In this document: in pieces, positions 46,561-55,544 of the stretch
Layout: each line of letters starts with the position of its first letter
Numbering within the stretch: position 1 is the stretch's first letter
NCBI GenBank assembly: GCA_021780495.1
Contig: JAJXYO010000062.1
Coordinates: 22,302 to 86,301 of the forward strand
Length of the DNA: 64,000 nt
Source of the DNA: Deltaproteobacteria bacterium
Lineage (GTDB): Bacteria; Desulfobacterota; Desulfuromonadia; Geobacterales; Pseudopelobacteraceae
Reading direction: 5' to 3'
Notes under the pieces: generated by a model
What the model saw: the letters and a program-made list of their open reading frames with translations, nothing else
Database searches by the model: none
What the model was told of the DNA's origin: nothing
Program-made: the position numbers and the translations under genes

Positions 46561-46752
46561 CGTGTGTGTACCTAGTCAGGGATAAATTTACTACGTGGTT
46601 GTAGCACAGGGATGCCAGCGTTTCAAGGTGTTGCGCGACACCCCCCTTCGAACATAGCGCAGCTGCTTGTGAAATCAACAATCCATGATATTATGAATGA
46701 TTCGCAATCCGCGCTGGTTGGAGCGTGGTCATAACACCCGACAGGAACCGGC
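46561..46752. other. Divergent intergenic region
   Basis: 192 bp between mutS (-) and the hybrid kinase (+). It must contain both promoters. I could not assign boxes with confidence. Confidence 0.3.
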
Positions 46753-49179
46753 ATGAACCTGAAGAGTAAAATTGTCAGCATAATCATTGTTGTTATCTTG
46801 ATATTAACCGCCGTGTTCGGCTATTTCATGAAAACGGCCGTGTACGCATCCCTTGAAGAAGAGATTGACCGGCGAGCTCTCGCCATCGGCAAACACTTTG
46901 CCGAATTGTCAGCAGAGGCCGAGCTTACCGGCAGCACATCCGTCCTGAAGACCCACCTGGCTGACTACATTGCGACGGAAAGCTACCTTGCCTATATTGT
47001 CATTATTGACGGCAACGACCAGATTCAAGCCGACACCTTCCGTGAGTCCATCCCCCCAGAAATTCTGGCCGTCATCAAGATGAGCAACAGCTCCAAATCC
47101 ATGCACATCTTCCGCCGTTCCGACGGCGTCGAACTGGAAGACTTCTCCGTTAGAATCGGAACCGGGCTAGAGGGAATCGTTCATATCGGGATCTATGAAA
47201 CGAAAGTCACTGGCGCTATTAACCGCCTCATGCTCAGGCTGACACCGTACCTGCTGGCTGTGATTCTGGCCGGAATACTTATAGCGTTCCTGCTGGCCAG
47301 TGCGATTACCCGTCCGCTCCAGATATTGTCGGATGGTGTCAAACGGGTCACCCGCGGCGACCTGGATTTCCTGATCAATGTCAGGACGTACGACGAGATC
47401 GGACAACTGGCAGAAGCGTTTAACCTGATGACCGGCAACCTGCGGGAAAGCACCGTGTCGCGTGAATTCATGGAAAAGCTCGTCAATACCATGAATGACG
47501 TGGTGGTGGTGATCTCTTCGGAGGGTGTCGTCATGAGCGTCAACCGGGCCTATTACGAACTATTGGGCCCTGTTCAGTCCGAGGTTATCGGGCGGAGGAT
47601 AGATGAGTTAGATCCGAACGAGACGCCGGCCAGGATGTTTGCCGCCTATGAGCGGTCGCTGATTGACGGTCACATGCAGGGGATCGAAAGTGTGTGCTTC
47701 TCGGTAACCGGAGAGCAGATTCCGCTGCTGCTGTCGCTTGCCGTCATGCGGGACGAAGCTGGCGCACCCCAGGCAATAATCTGCGCCGCCCAGGATATCA
47801 GTGCCATCAAAAAGGTTCAGCTGGAGCTGCACAACAAACAGGTGGAACTGGAAACTCTCAACCAGCAACTGGAGGACCAGGTCGCCTCGCGCACAGCCGA
47901 ACTGGCCATCAACAACGAGGGCTTGCGGGCCGAGGTGGCAGAACGCATGCGCACCGCCGAGGAACTGGCAAAAGCCCTCGATACCGCGCAAGCGGCCAGC
48001 CGGGCAAAAACCGAATTCCTGGCCAATATGAGCCACGAAATGCGAACACCGCTGAATTCGATCATCGGTGGTGCAGAGTATCTCGAATTTGCCGGGCTCA
48101 CACCGGACCAGCAGCGCTGTCTGGAGATGATCCGCCGGTCAGGCGACAGCCTGCTGCTGCTGGTAAATGACCTGATTGACCTTTCGCGGATTGAGGCTGG
48201 CCAGTTTGAATTACTCCATAATGAGTTCAACCTGGCCGATACACTGGAAACAGTCGCCCGCATGTTAAGCCTGGAGGCAAATCGAAAACAGCTTGATTTT
48301 TCGCTGCAAATGTCTCCAGACCTGCCTCAGGTTGTGATCGGCGACCAGGCCAGGCTGCAACAGATCCTGGTAAACCTGCTTGCAAATGCCATCAAATTTA
48401 CCGGCAATGGCGGCACTGTTACCGTATCGGCTCAAACAGGCCACGTTGAGGATGGTTCCGTACAGGTTACGTTTGTGGTTCGCGATACGGGCATCGGCAT
48501 CGAAGCCAACAAAATCGACATGATCTTCGAAACCTTTGCCCAGGCGGATTCTTCCATTACCAGACGCTTTGGCGGAAGTGGCCTTGGTCTTGCCATCAGC
48601 CGGCGGCTGGTGGAAACCATGGGGGGCGCTTTCCAGGTGGAGAGTGTGCCGGGTATCGGAAGCTCATTTGCTTTTTCGATCAGGTTTGCGCTGCCCGGAT
48701 GCAGCCAGCTTGTGGCACCGCAGAGTACAACCGGAGCAGCAACCAGAGAAACAAGCGACTATTGTACCATCGAAGAACAGCCAGCGACTGGTCCACCGCA
48801 CATACTCCTCGTGGATGATTCGCTTGAAAACCGGGAGCTCATGCGGCTTCTTCTGTCACGCCAGCCTCTGATACTAGATGAAGCCTATAACGGCCGCGAG
48901 GCTGTAGACCTGTTTGAACAGAATAACTATGCATTGATACTGATGGATATCCAGATGCCGATCATGGACGGGTATACCGCTACCCGAATGATGCGCAGGA
49001 TCGAAGAACGCCGCTTGCGGCGCCGGACACCGATCGTGGCGCTGACCGCTCATGCCTATGAAGCGGACATTCGCCGATGCATAGAAGCCGGGTGTGATGA
49101 TCACATTGCAAAGCCGTTCAAAAAAAAGGTTCTCTTGCAGTGCTTGGCCCGTCATATCCGGGGGATTGAGCATGGATAG
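46753..49179 (+). CDS. Hybrid sensor histidine kinase (HAMP-PAS-HisKA-HATPase-REC)
   Basis: 808 residues. TM1 ~7-29, ~140-residue extracytoplasmic sensor, TM2 ~170-192, HAMP (~193-240), PAS (~245-365), coiled coil, HisKA with phospho-acceptor H428 (NMSHEMRTP), HATPase with N (LLANAIKF), DTGIGI and GGSGLGLAI boxes, and receiver with D732 (LILMDIQMP) and K near the end (IAKPFKKK). It transfers phosphate internally and then probably to the HPt protein encoded next. Confidence 0.93.
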   Translation: MNLKSKIVSIIIVVILILTAVFGYFMKTAVYASLEEEIDRRALAIGKHFAELSAEAELTGSTSVLKTHLADYIATESYLAYIVIIDGNDQIQADTFRESIPPEILAVIKMSNSSKSMHIFRRSDGVELEDFSVRIGTGLEGIVHIGIYETKVTGAINRLMLRLTPYLLAVILAGILIAFLLASAITRPLQILSDGVKRVTRGDLDFLINVRTYDEIGQLAEAFNLMTGNLRESTVSREFMEKLVNTMNDVVVVISSEGVVMSVNRAYYELLGPVQSEVIGRRIDELDPNETPARMFAAYERSLIDGHMQGIESVCFSVTGEQIPLLLSLAVMRDEAGAPQAIICAAQDISAIKKVQLELHNKQVELETLNQQLEDQVASRTAELAINNEGLRAEVAERMRTAEELAKALDTAQAASRAKTEFLANMSHEMRTPLNSIIGGAEYLEFAGLTPDQQRCLEMIRRSGDSLLLLVNDLIDLSRIEAGQFELLHNEFNLADTLETVARMLSLEANRKQLDFSLQMSPDLPQVVIGDQARLQQILVNLLANAIKFTGNGGTVTVSAQTGHVEDGSVQVTFVVRDTGIGIEANKIDMIFETFAQADSSITRRFGGSGLGLAISRRLVETMGGAFQVESVPGIGSSFAFSIRFALPGCSQLVAPQSTTGAATRETSDYCTIEEQPATGPPHILLVDDSLENRELMRLLLSRQPLILDEAYNGREAVDLFEQNNYALILMDIQMPIMDGYTATRMMRRIEERRLRRRTPIVALTAHAYEADIRRCIEAGCDDHIAKPFKKKVLLQCLARHIRGIEHG

Positions 49180-49486
49180 GGCAGAAAACATGACTATTCG
49201 GATAGAAATCGACCAGGAACTGGCCCCGATCATACCGGAATACCTTGAGAATCGCCGTGTGGACTGTAGGTTGGTAGAGCAGTGGCTGACAGATGAAAAC
49301 CGGGCTGGGATCAAGTTGCTGGCGCACCGGATGATAGGTTCCGGTGGAAGTTATGGGTTTGATGAAATCTCGGAAATCGGCGAGTCTCTGGAATATGCAG
49401 CACTCGTGTGTGATGACGATGGAATCAGGATCACCATCGAGCGTCTGAGGAGCTACCTGTCTCGCGTAACAGTGGTGTATATCTAA
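49172..49486 (+). CDS. HPt (histidine phosphotransfer) domain protein
   Basis: 104 residues from ATG 49172, overlapping the kinase stop by 8 bp and served by GGGGGA. The phospho-His is H52 in LAHRMIGSGGSYGF. The usual HxLKGS motif has Ile in place of Lys, an unusual change in the residue that stabilises the phosphate site. Helical throughout. Expected to relay phosphate from the kinase receiver to an unlinked regulator. Confidence 0.8.
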   Translation: MDRAENMTIRIEIDQELAPIIPEYLENRRVDCRLVEQWLTDENRAGIKLLAHRMIGSGGSYGFDEISEIGESLEYAALVCDDDGIRITIERLRSYLSRVTVVYI

Positions 49487-49513
49487 CCGCTCTGGCGATA
49501 TGCCCCGGCGATA

Positions 49514-49549
49514 AAAAGAGGGTGGGCCCTGACGGGCTCACCCTCTTTT
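49514..49549. terminator. Bidirectional terminator between HPt and pta
   Basis: Stem AAAAGAGGGTG-GCCC/GGGC-CACCCTCTTTT (arms 49514-49529 and 49534-49549, one unpaired base each side), loop TGAC. A and T runs on the two flanks serve both strands. Confidence 0.88.
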
Positions 49550-49570
49550 CCGGTGATTACGGTACGAGGT

Positions 49571-50575
49571 CTATCCCTGTGCAGCCTGGACCGCCGTTAT
49601 GGCGGTTACGTTGACGATGTCATCCACCGAGCAGCCACGGGAAAGGTCGTTAACCGGTTTGGCCAGCCCCTGGATGATTGGGCCGACCGCTTCGGCTCCA
49701 GCTACGCGCTCCACCAGCTTGTAAGCGATGTTGCCCGCATCCAGATCCGGAAAAATAAGGACATTTGCCTTGCCGGCCACCGGACTGCCGGGGGCCTTTT
49801 TCTCGCCGACCTTGGGCAACAGGGCCGCGTCGGCCTGAAGTTCCCCGTCGATCCGGATGTCCGGTTTGATCTGCTTGGCGATTTCCACGGCCTTGGTAAC
49901 CTTATCGACGTCGGCATGGCTGGCACTGCCTTTGGTAGAGAAGGACAGCATGCCGACGCGGGCCTCTACATCCAGGAAGGCCGTGCAATTTCCGGCTGTT
50001 GCCACGGCAATCTCGGCCAGGGCCTGGGCATCTGGGTTCGGGTTGACGGCACAGTCGGCAAACAGGATGATGCCGTTCTCGCCGAAGGAGGGATTCTTGG
50101 TGATCATCAGAAAGAAGGAGGATACGGTTTTGATGCCCTTGGCCGGCCCGACGGTCTGAAAGGCAGCCTTGAGTACGTTGCCGGTCGTTCCGGTGGCGCC
50201 GGCTACCTCGCCACCCGCGTCGCCGTTACGCACCATCATACCGGCGTAATACAGGTTATCCTCAGCGGTCAGCAGGTTACGGGCCTCGGCAGCAGTCAGT
50301 CCTTTCGATTTGCGCAGCTCCACCAGGTCGGCCACATATTGGTCAAGTTTTGGCGATGCTGCCGGGTTGAGCAGCTCCACACCGGCCAGATTGATCCCTT
50401 TGGCCGTTGCCTCGGCCTGAATTTTGGCGGGGTCTCCCAGGATGACGATGTTGGCCAGTTTTTCTGAAACAATCTTCTCGGCGGCAAACAGCATGCGCTC
50501 GTCGTAGCATTCAGGCAACACCACCGTCTGCAGGTTTTTTCTGGCTTTTTCCTTGATCTGATCAACAAGATGCAT
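49571..50575 (-). CDS. pta: Phosphate acetyltransferase
   Basis: 334 residues, the short form with the catalytic PTA domain only (no DRTGG/BioD-like N terminus). Motifs PECYDERML and the C-terminal NDLSRGCSVDDIVNV are present. It interconverts acetyl-CoA and acetyl phosphate with AckA. ackA is not adjacent here, whereas the two are often paired. Confidence 0.94.
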   Translation of the reverse strand: MHLVDQIKEKARKNLQTVVLPECYDERMLFAAEKIVSEKLANIVILGDPAKIQAEATAKGINLAGVELLNPAASPKLDQYVADLVELRKSKGLTAAEARNLLTAEDNLYYAGMMVRNGDAGGEVAGATGTTGNVLKAAFQTVGPAKGIKTVSSFFLMITKNPSFGENGIILFADCAVNPNPDAQALAEIAVATAGNCTAFLDVEARVGMLSFSTKGSASHADVDKVTKAVEIAKQIKPDIRIDGELQADAALLPKVGEKKAPGSPVAGKANVLIFPDLDAGNIAYKLVERVAGAEAVGPIIQGLAKPVNDLSRGCSVDDIVNVTAITAVQAAQG

Positions 50576-50645
50576 GAAGTAACCTCCTCTGGCAAATAAT
50601 AAAACAGGGGTGTATTTATAGTCGAATTGAAGTGATGGGTCAAAT

Positions 50646-50670
50646 AAAAAAAGCCTGATATATCAAGCTT
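50646..50670 (-). terminator. Small hairpin with A/T run upstream of pta
   Basis: AAAGC-TGATATATCA-GCTTT hairpin preceded on the plus strand by seven A's. On the minus strand it would end in a T run ahead of pta, a possible terminator of leftward read-through or an attenuator. Confidence 0.4.
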
Positions 50671-50872
50671 TAGCCATGCTAAAAATCTGCATCACTCTCG
50701 ATTGTATCTGTTTTTTCAGTTCGAACGTGGAAGCAAAACAGCATGGTCAGATATGCCACCCATGCGACTCGTCCATCTGATTTCGGACCATCCGGGCAAG
50801 ACGCTATCCAGCTTGACAACAACACAGCTAATAACGTACACAGTTAAAATCAATTTAAAGGAGGATTTAATT

Positions 50873-51457
50873 ATGAAATCTTTTGTTGCCAGGCGCTTCA
50901 TCCCGGTTGTCCGACTGGTAGTCATCCTGTCAGCGGTTGTAATCATGCTTCCATTGTCTGCTTTCTGTTCCCCCGACATGCTTGTAGACAGCAAAGAGTA
51001 CGGAGAAAAGGATTTCAGGAAAGGCTGCATCACCGATTACAAAGACTTGGCCAAGGGAGATAATATCGACTGGGTATGGGTCAAGCCTGGAGTAACTCTT
51101 GCCGATTACGGACTGGCAATTACAACGTTTGAAAACAAGACGGATGACATTAGAAATTCTCAGGTGGATGACATAAAATCAGTTTTCAAGGAAATATTGG
51201 AGAAACATAAAGGCGACAAGGGGACCCTGTCGGCACGCATGTGTATCTATGAGGTTCAGAAATTTTCGCCCGGCAAGGCATGGATTCCGTTTGCGGGTGG
51301 CAACCTGATGCAAGCCGGCCTTGGAGTTGAAATGATTGTGAGCAATAAAGGGAAGGCGGTTGCCGCGTTCCGTCATTTTGCACGTGAGGGCGCACGCCTG
51401 GAAGATGCTGCCCAAGAAGTTGCCAGTGACATCAGGGAGTATCTATCCAAGCATTGA
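50873..51457 (+). CDS. Secreted hypothetical protein
   Basis: 194 residues from ATG 50873 with a strong AAAGGAGG site; the frame extends upstream but without a ribosome site. Signal peptide (~10-32, ends AFC-S). The Cys at the end (LSAFC) fits only a weak lipobox. Mature part contains DNIDWVWVKPGVTLADY and a C-terminal DAAQEVASDIREYL helix. It recalls DUF4410-like envelope proteins, but I cannot assign a family. Function unknown. Confidence 0.7.
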   Translation: MKSFVARRFIPVVRLVVILSAVVIMLPLSAFCSPDMLVDSKEYGEKDFRKGCITDYKDLAKGDNIDWVWVKPGVTLADYGLAITTFENKTDDIRNSQVDDIKSVFKEILEKHKGDKGTLSARMCIYEVQKFSPGKAWIPFAGGNLMQAGLGVEMIVSNKGKAVAAFRHFAREGARLEDAAQEVASDIREYLSKH

Positions 51458-51480
51458 TCGTTTGAATCTCCCCCGTTATC

Positions 51481-51520
51481 TATACACAGGCCCGTGGATC
51501 CTTCCCCGGGCCTGTGTATA
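51481..51520. terminator. Bidirectional terminator, perfect 14-bp stem
   Basis: TATACACAGGCCCG (51481-51494) pairs exactly with 51507-51520 over a 12-nt loop. It lies between convergent genes. Confidence 0.82.
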
Positions 51521-51526
51521 TCAGGT

Positions 51527-52084
51527 CTACTGTTTCACCAGCTCCGTATTAATCGTAATCAAGACCTCATCGGAAATTACCGCGCCCCAACTGACTCCAA
51601 AATCCTGGCGATTGACCGTTGCAGTGGCTGAGTACCCCCGTTTAAGATCACCCTGCAGGTTTTTAGGGCCTTCCACAAACAAGGTAACCGGCTTGGTCAC
51701 CCCTTTTATTGTCAGGTTACCGGTCACGTTCAGCGTGTTTTTGTCTGTTCCGGTTTCAATCTTTGTCGATACAAACGTCATGTCGGGAAATTTTGCTGCG
51801 TCAAAGAAATCAGGGCTGCGAAGGTGTTTATCACGCATGTTGATGCCGGTATTGATCGATGCAGTTTCGATACTGACAGCTACTTTTGATTTAGAGATAT
51901 CCGTTTGATCGATATCCACAGTTCCCTTGAATTTCTCGAAAGCCCCTGTCACATGCATGAACCCCATGTTTTTAACCTTGAACTCAATCGTAGTGTGCAA
52001 GGGGTCTATGGTATAGGTCTGTGCCGATACATTCAGCGGCACCAACAACGCCAGTGAGATGATTAGTGCGAATATGCCTTTCAT
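51527..52084 (-). CDS. YceI-family periplasmic lipocalin-like protein
   Basis: 185 residues from the ATG at 52084 (AAAGGGGG upstream). Signal peptide (~3-22, NVSAQ). The YceI signature YTIDPLHTTIEFKVKNMGFM is followed by the beta-barrel that binds isoprenoids such as polyprenyl quinones. Role unknown; base-induced or quinone-linked in E. coli. Confidence 0.92.
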   Translation of the reverse strand: MKGIFALIISLALLVPLNVSAQTYTIDPLHTTIEFKVKNMGFMHVTGAFEKFKGTVDIDQTDISKSKVAVSIETASINTGINMRDKHLRSPDFFDAAKFPDMTFVSTKIETGTDKNTLNVTGNLTIKGVTKPVTLFVEGPKNLQGDLKRGYSATATVNRQDFGVSWGAVISDEVLITINTELVKQ

Positions 52085-52181
52085 GGTATCCCCCTTTGAC
52101 ATACGTAGTCACTATCCGTTGACTGTCAATCCTATCTGACATGAGAAAGTATACCATACACGGAATAATTTTACAGAATCG

Positions 52182-52907
52182 CTATTCCAGCGGACGCCTG
52201 GCGATAAATCCCACCCTGGGCAGCGGCGGATAATAATAGTAGGGGCCATGACCATAGGGCTCGAGGTCAGTGAAACCGGCTGATTCCAGACATTCCCTCA
52301 ATTGTCCTTCCGTGCGCAAATAGGCGGTGGACACCCCCATTTTCAACAATTTCAGATTGAACACCTGCAAATAGAAATTGCGGGATGGAGCCGCCTCCCA
52401 GAGGCAAAAGCGGCCTCCCGGTTTCAGTACCCGCATGACTTCAGCGAGCATTTCCTGGGAGCTCCGATCGGATAGATGCTTGATGACATAGGTACTCAAC
52501 ACCACATCGAAGGTGCCGTCAGGATACGGTAATTTCGTTGCCAGGCCTTGCCTGATATGGATCCGTGAATCCAATCCGCGTTTCTGCATCTCCCTTTGAG
52601 CACGTTCAACCATCAGACCCGAGCAATCAAGCCCTTCCATAACCTGCGTAAAGCCAACTCTACGATTCAGGTAGATCAGAAGACCTCCGTACCCACAGCC
52701 AATATCCAGCACCTTGTTCTCAGTCGTAAGATCAAGCAATCCCGGCAGCTTACGGGCGGGTGTATTCAAGAAAATGGTCTGTTTCGGAGCAAACCAGAAT
52801 CGCACCCAGCGCGCACCAAACGTATTTTGTGCAAGCCAGCGGTTGTAATCATTAGCCGTGGTGATCTGTTCATCAGTTCCTGCTTCGGGATATTCATTAA
52901 TTTTCAT
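52182..52907 (-). CDS. SAM-dependent methyltransferase (cluster gene 12)
   Basis: 241 residues. Motif I VLDIGCGYGGLLIYL (~66-80), LDCSGLMV ribose site, FDVVLSTYVIKHL (motif II) and LKPGGRFCLWEA (motif III). UbiE/Coq5-like fold. It overlaps the ligase by ATGA and ends the cluster. In aryl-polyene pathways a methyltransferase modifies the aryl head group; a similar role here is possible but unproven. Confidence 0.85.
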   Translation of the reverse strand: MKINEYPEAGTDEQITTANDYNRWLAQNTFGARWVRFWFAPKQTIFLNTPARKLPGLLDLTTENKVLDIGCGYGGLLIYLNRRVGFTQVMEGLDCSGLMVERAQREMQKRGLDSRIHIRQGLATKLPYPDGTFDVVLSTYVIKHLSDRSSQEMLAEVMRVLKPGGRFCLWEAAPSRNFYLQVFNLKLLKMGVSTAYLRTEGQLRECLESAGFTDLEPYGHGPYYYYPPLPRVGFIARRPLE

Positions 52908-54334
52908 CGTTTAATTTTTCCACTCGCGGTTTTGGGAAGACGGTCCACACTGAGAAATTCTTTCGGCACTTTATACTGTGCCAGTCTCTGATAGCAGAAA
53001 CGCTTCAGATTATCCAGCACCGCCTCATCGACATGTTCGTCAACCAGCACTATTTTTGCAGCCGGCAGCTCTCCGTACTGGGAATGCGGCACACCATATA
53101 CCAATGACTCCTTCACCTGGGGATGCTGGTTGATTACCGCCTCCACTTCCAAGGCAAAGACCTTCATCCCGGCAAAATTGATAACGTCTTTATCCCTGCC
53201 GACAATATACAGAAAGCCGTCCGAATCTATTTTTCCGAGATCGCCGGTCCCGAACCAGCCGTTTTGCAGGATCTCCCTCCTGCCCTGCCAGGGAGAAAAA
53301 TAGGCCTCCAGCATCCCCTTGCCCTTGATGAAGATCGCTCCGATGCCATCCGCATCCATATCTTCGAGCCTGAGTTCAAAGTCCGGCAGCGCCCTTCCGA
53401 CCGAACCACGCTTGTCCCTGCCGCCGGACAGTTTGATGAATGGCAGTCCCACCTCGATAATCCCGTAGGCTTCGGTCAACTCAAAACCAAACTTGCCATA
53501 GAATGCCTCGGCAACCTGTTCCGGCAGCTTCATGGCGGTTGAAATCGCCATTCTGACCTGCTGCAGGCTATCGGATGCCAGCAGATCGGTGCGCGCCAGC
53601 AGGTTGTAGTGAAACGGCGAGGCATAGATGAAGCTGCCACGATGGACGAGAATTCCCTCAATCAGCGCATCGGGAAAGCGCTGGCTGCAGAGTATGATCT
53701 TCGCCCCCCGTCGCAGGAACAGAAGGATCGTCACGACAAAATGATAGCTCATCGACAGGACCCACAGAACGGTGTCCTCAGGTGTAATCTGCATCCCCTT
53801 GTCGGCGGCATCCGTTCGCTCGATAATCGCTTCGTGTGACAGCACCACCCCTTTGCTCGTACCGGTAGTCCCTGAACTGAAGCGGATGAAGGCGGGGTTC
53901 GAACTGAAATATCCGGCCGGCGGGCTCGCGCTGACCGTTCGCCGGGTTATGAGGAATGCTTTATTGAGGAAGCCTGCGGATGGAAGCAGATCGTGCCGTT
54001 CCTGCTTGAGAAGCCGTGGTTCCGCGACAATACAATCGACATCGATCCTGTCGATGACAATCGCAATTTCATCGGCGGTCTGTTCCGGCGAAATCGGCAC
54101 GATAGCCGCCGAAAGGGACAGAATGGCCAGGCTCGCGATGATATAGTCGATACTGTCATCGCAGAGCAGACCGACCCGGTGAAAACGGCACACCCCCGCA
54201 CTTTTCAGCGATTCGGCCACCTGTTCCACGGCAGCGATCAGTTCACCGTAACTAATACGGTCCTGCCCCTCGACCACTGCGGTGCGATGCAGATGTATGC
54301 TTGTCTCTTCTTTAATTGTGTCGAAAATATTCAT
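52904..54334 (-). CDS. AMP-dependent acyl/aryl ligase
   Basis: 476 residues from the ATG near 54334 (GGGAGATAACC upstream); the track frame extending to 54454 overlaps the oxidoreductase too far. ANL fold: SSGTTGTSKG P-loop, TEAYGI, TGDLG and GRDKDVINFAGMKV motifs, and catalytic Lys in KTASGKIKR at the very C terminus. It would activate a carboxylic acid and load it on an ACP or CoA. Most likely it supplies the starter of the pathway, or recycles the product. Confidence 0.85.
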   Translation of the reverse strand: MNIFDTIKEETSIHLHRTAVVEGQDRISYGELIAAVEQVAESLKSAGVCRFHRVGLLCDDSIDYIIASLAILSLSAAIVPISPEQTADEIAIVIDRIDVDCIVAEPRLLKQERHDLLPSAGFLNKAFLITRRTVSASPPAGYFSSNPAFIRFSSGTTGTSKGVVLSHEAIIERTDAADKGMQITPEDTVLWVLSMSYHFVVTILLFLRRGAKIILCSQRFPDALIEGILVHRGSFIYASPFHYNLLARTDLLASDSLQQVRMAISTAMKLPEQVAEAFYGKFGFELTEAYGIIEVGLPFIKLSGGRDKRGSVGRALPDFELRLEDMDADGIGAIFIKGKGMLEAYFSPWQGRREILQNGWFGTGDLGKIDSDGFLYIVGRDKDVINFAGMKVFALEVEAVINQHPQVKESLVYGVPHSQYGELPAAKIVLVDEHVDEAVLDNLKRFCYQRLAQYKVPKEFLSVDRLPKTASGKIKR

Positions 54335-55544
54335 GGTTATCTCCCGCTGCAAACTGGAAATTTCCCGTCCTGATAAAACAGGCCCCCGCCCGACCGGCCT
54401 GTTCGCCGAGCGCCATGCAGGTACCCATGACGCGGGTGGAGCCGAGCGCCGCATGTGACACCGAAATGCACCGACCGGCGGTCAGGAGGTTTGTCATCCC
54501 CTTGACGGTAATGCAGCGGAACGGAATTTCATAATACTCCCCGCGCGGCACGTACTTGTAGAGCGTGCCCCTTGCTCGATCCCACAACTCGATGGGCCAG
54601 GCGTTCCTGGCAATGGCATCGGGAAACTTCCGTGCCGCAAGAATGTCATCTTCCGTGAGCAGATAATCACCGCCGATTCGCCGCCCTTCGCGGTCCATGA
54701 CCTTTTGCGACGTGCCGGTGATTACGGCCTGCCTGAAAGACGGCAATACCTGCCCCAGATAGGCGAACAGGGCTTGCGCATCCGCAAGCGCACGTTCATC
54801 GCGATCGGGGGCATTTTTTCCCTCCCTGCTCATCTTGATGAAGCATTCATCAGGACTCTCACCAAAGCTGAACGTGGTAAATTTCATGAAAGCGGGCAGT
54901 ATGTTCCGCTCCACGGCCTGAGTGCAATAATAGGGGACCTTGATCGCCAGGGAATCATCGCGAGATTCCAGACCGCTGACCCGGATTGAAAAGCCCGCCA
55001 GCTGCCGCTCGTCCACCGGGGAAAGCTCGAACGCAGCTCCCGCCATGGCCGCAACGTCGCCATCCCCCGTACAGTCCACGACCATGGTTGCTGCAATGTT
55101 CCGTGTTTCACCAGAAGCCTCCAGGGTCACATTCCAGGTATTCCCGTATCCTGCTACAATAGCGGTTGCAGCGGTGTTGCGCAGGATGGTTAGACTATTT
55201 TCGGCGTCCAGCAGGTCCTTGAAAACATTCTGAAGATCGCCGGCGCAATAGGGCAATACGTACACTTGGCCGATTTGCTGAACCGATTTCTTTGGTGCCT
55301 TGTTCTTGAGCAACCCGACGATCTCTTGCGTAAGGCCACCATTCAACGTTTCTACGGGAAATGACTCACCGTTCAGATAGAGTCCGCAGATGTGCTGCAA
55401 CATACCGGCATATCCGGTCCCTGCGAGGTAGCCATAACGTTCGACCAAGATGGTCCGCACACCGCTCCGGGATGCGGCAATGGCCGCGCAGACACCAGCC
55501 ACCCCGCCGCCGACTACCAGCAGATCACAGGATAGCTGTTTCAT
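54312..55544 (-). CDS. FAD-dependent oxidoreductase (FAD_oxidored family)
   Basis: 410 residues. N-terminal dinucleotide fold VVGGGVAGVCAAIAASRSG with the acidic ribose end ERYGYL, and VVDCTGDGDVAAMAGA later, as in PF12831 proteins. Start overlaps the preceding gene by ATGA. A flavin desaturase or hydroxylase role on a carrier-bound chain is possible. Substrate unknown. Confidence 0.83.
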   Translation of the reverse strand: MKQLSCDLLVVGGGVAGVCAAIAASRSGVRTILVERYGYLAGTGYAGMLQHICGLYLNGESFPVETLNGGLTQEIVGLLKNKAPKKSVQQIGQVYVLPYCAGDLQNVFKDLLDAENSLTILRNTAATAIVAGYGNTWNVTLEASGETRNIAATMVVDCTGDGDVAAMAGAAFELSPVDERQLAGFSIRVSGLESRDDSLAIKVPYYCTQAVERNILPAFMKFTTFSFGESPDECFIKMSREGKNAPDRDERALADAQALFAYLGQVLPSFRQAVITGTSQKVMDREGRRIGGDYLLTEDDILAARKFPDAIARNAWPIELWDRARGTLYKYVPRGEYYEIPFRCITVKGMTNLLTAGRCISVSHAALGSTRVMGTCMALGEQAGRAGACFIRTGNFQFAAGDNHEYFRHN

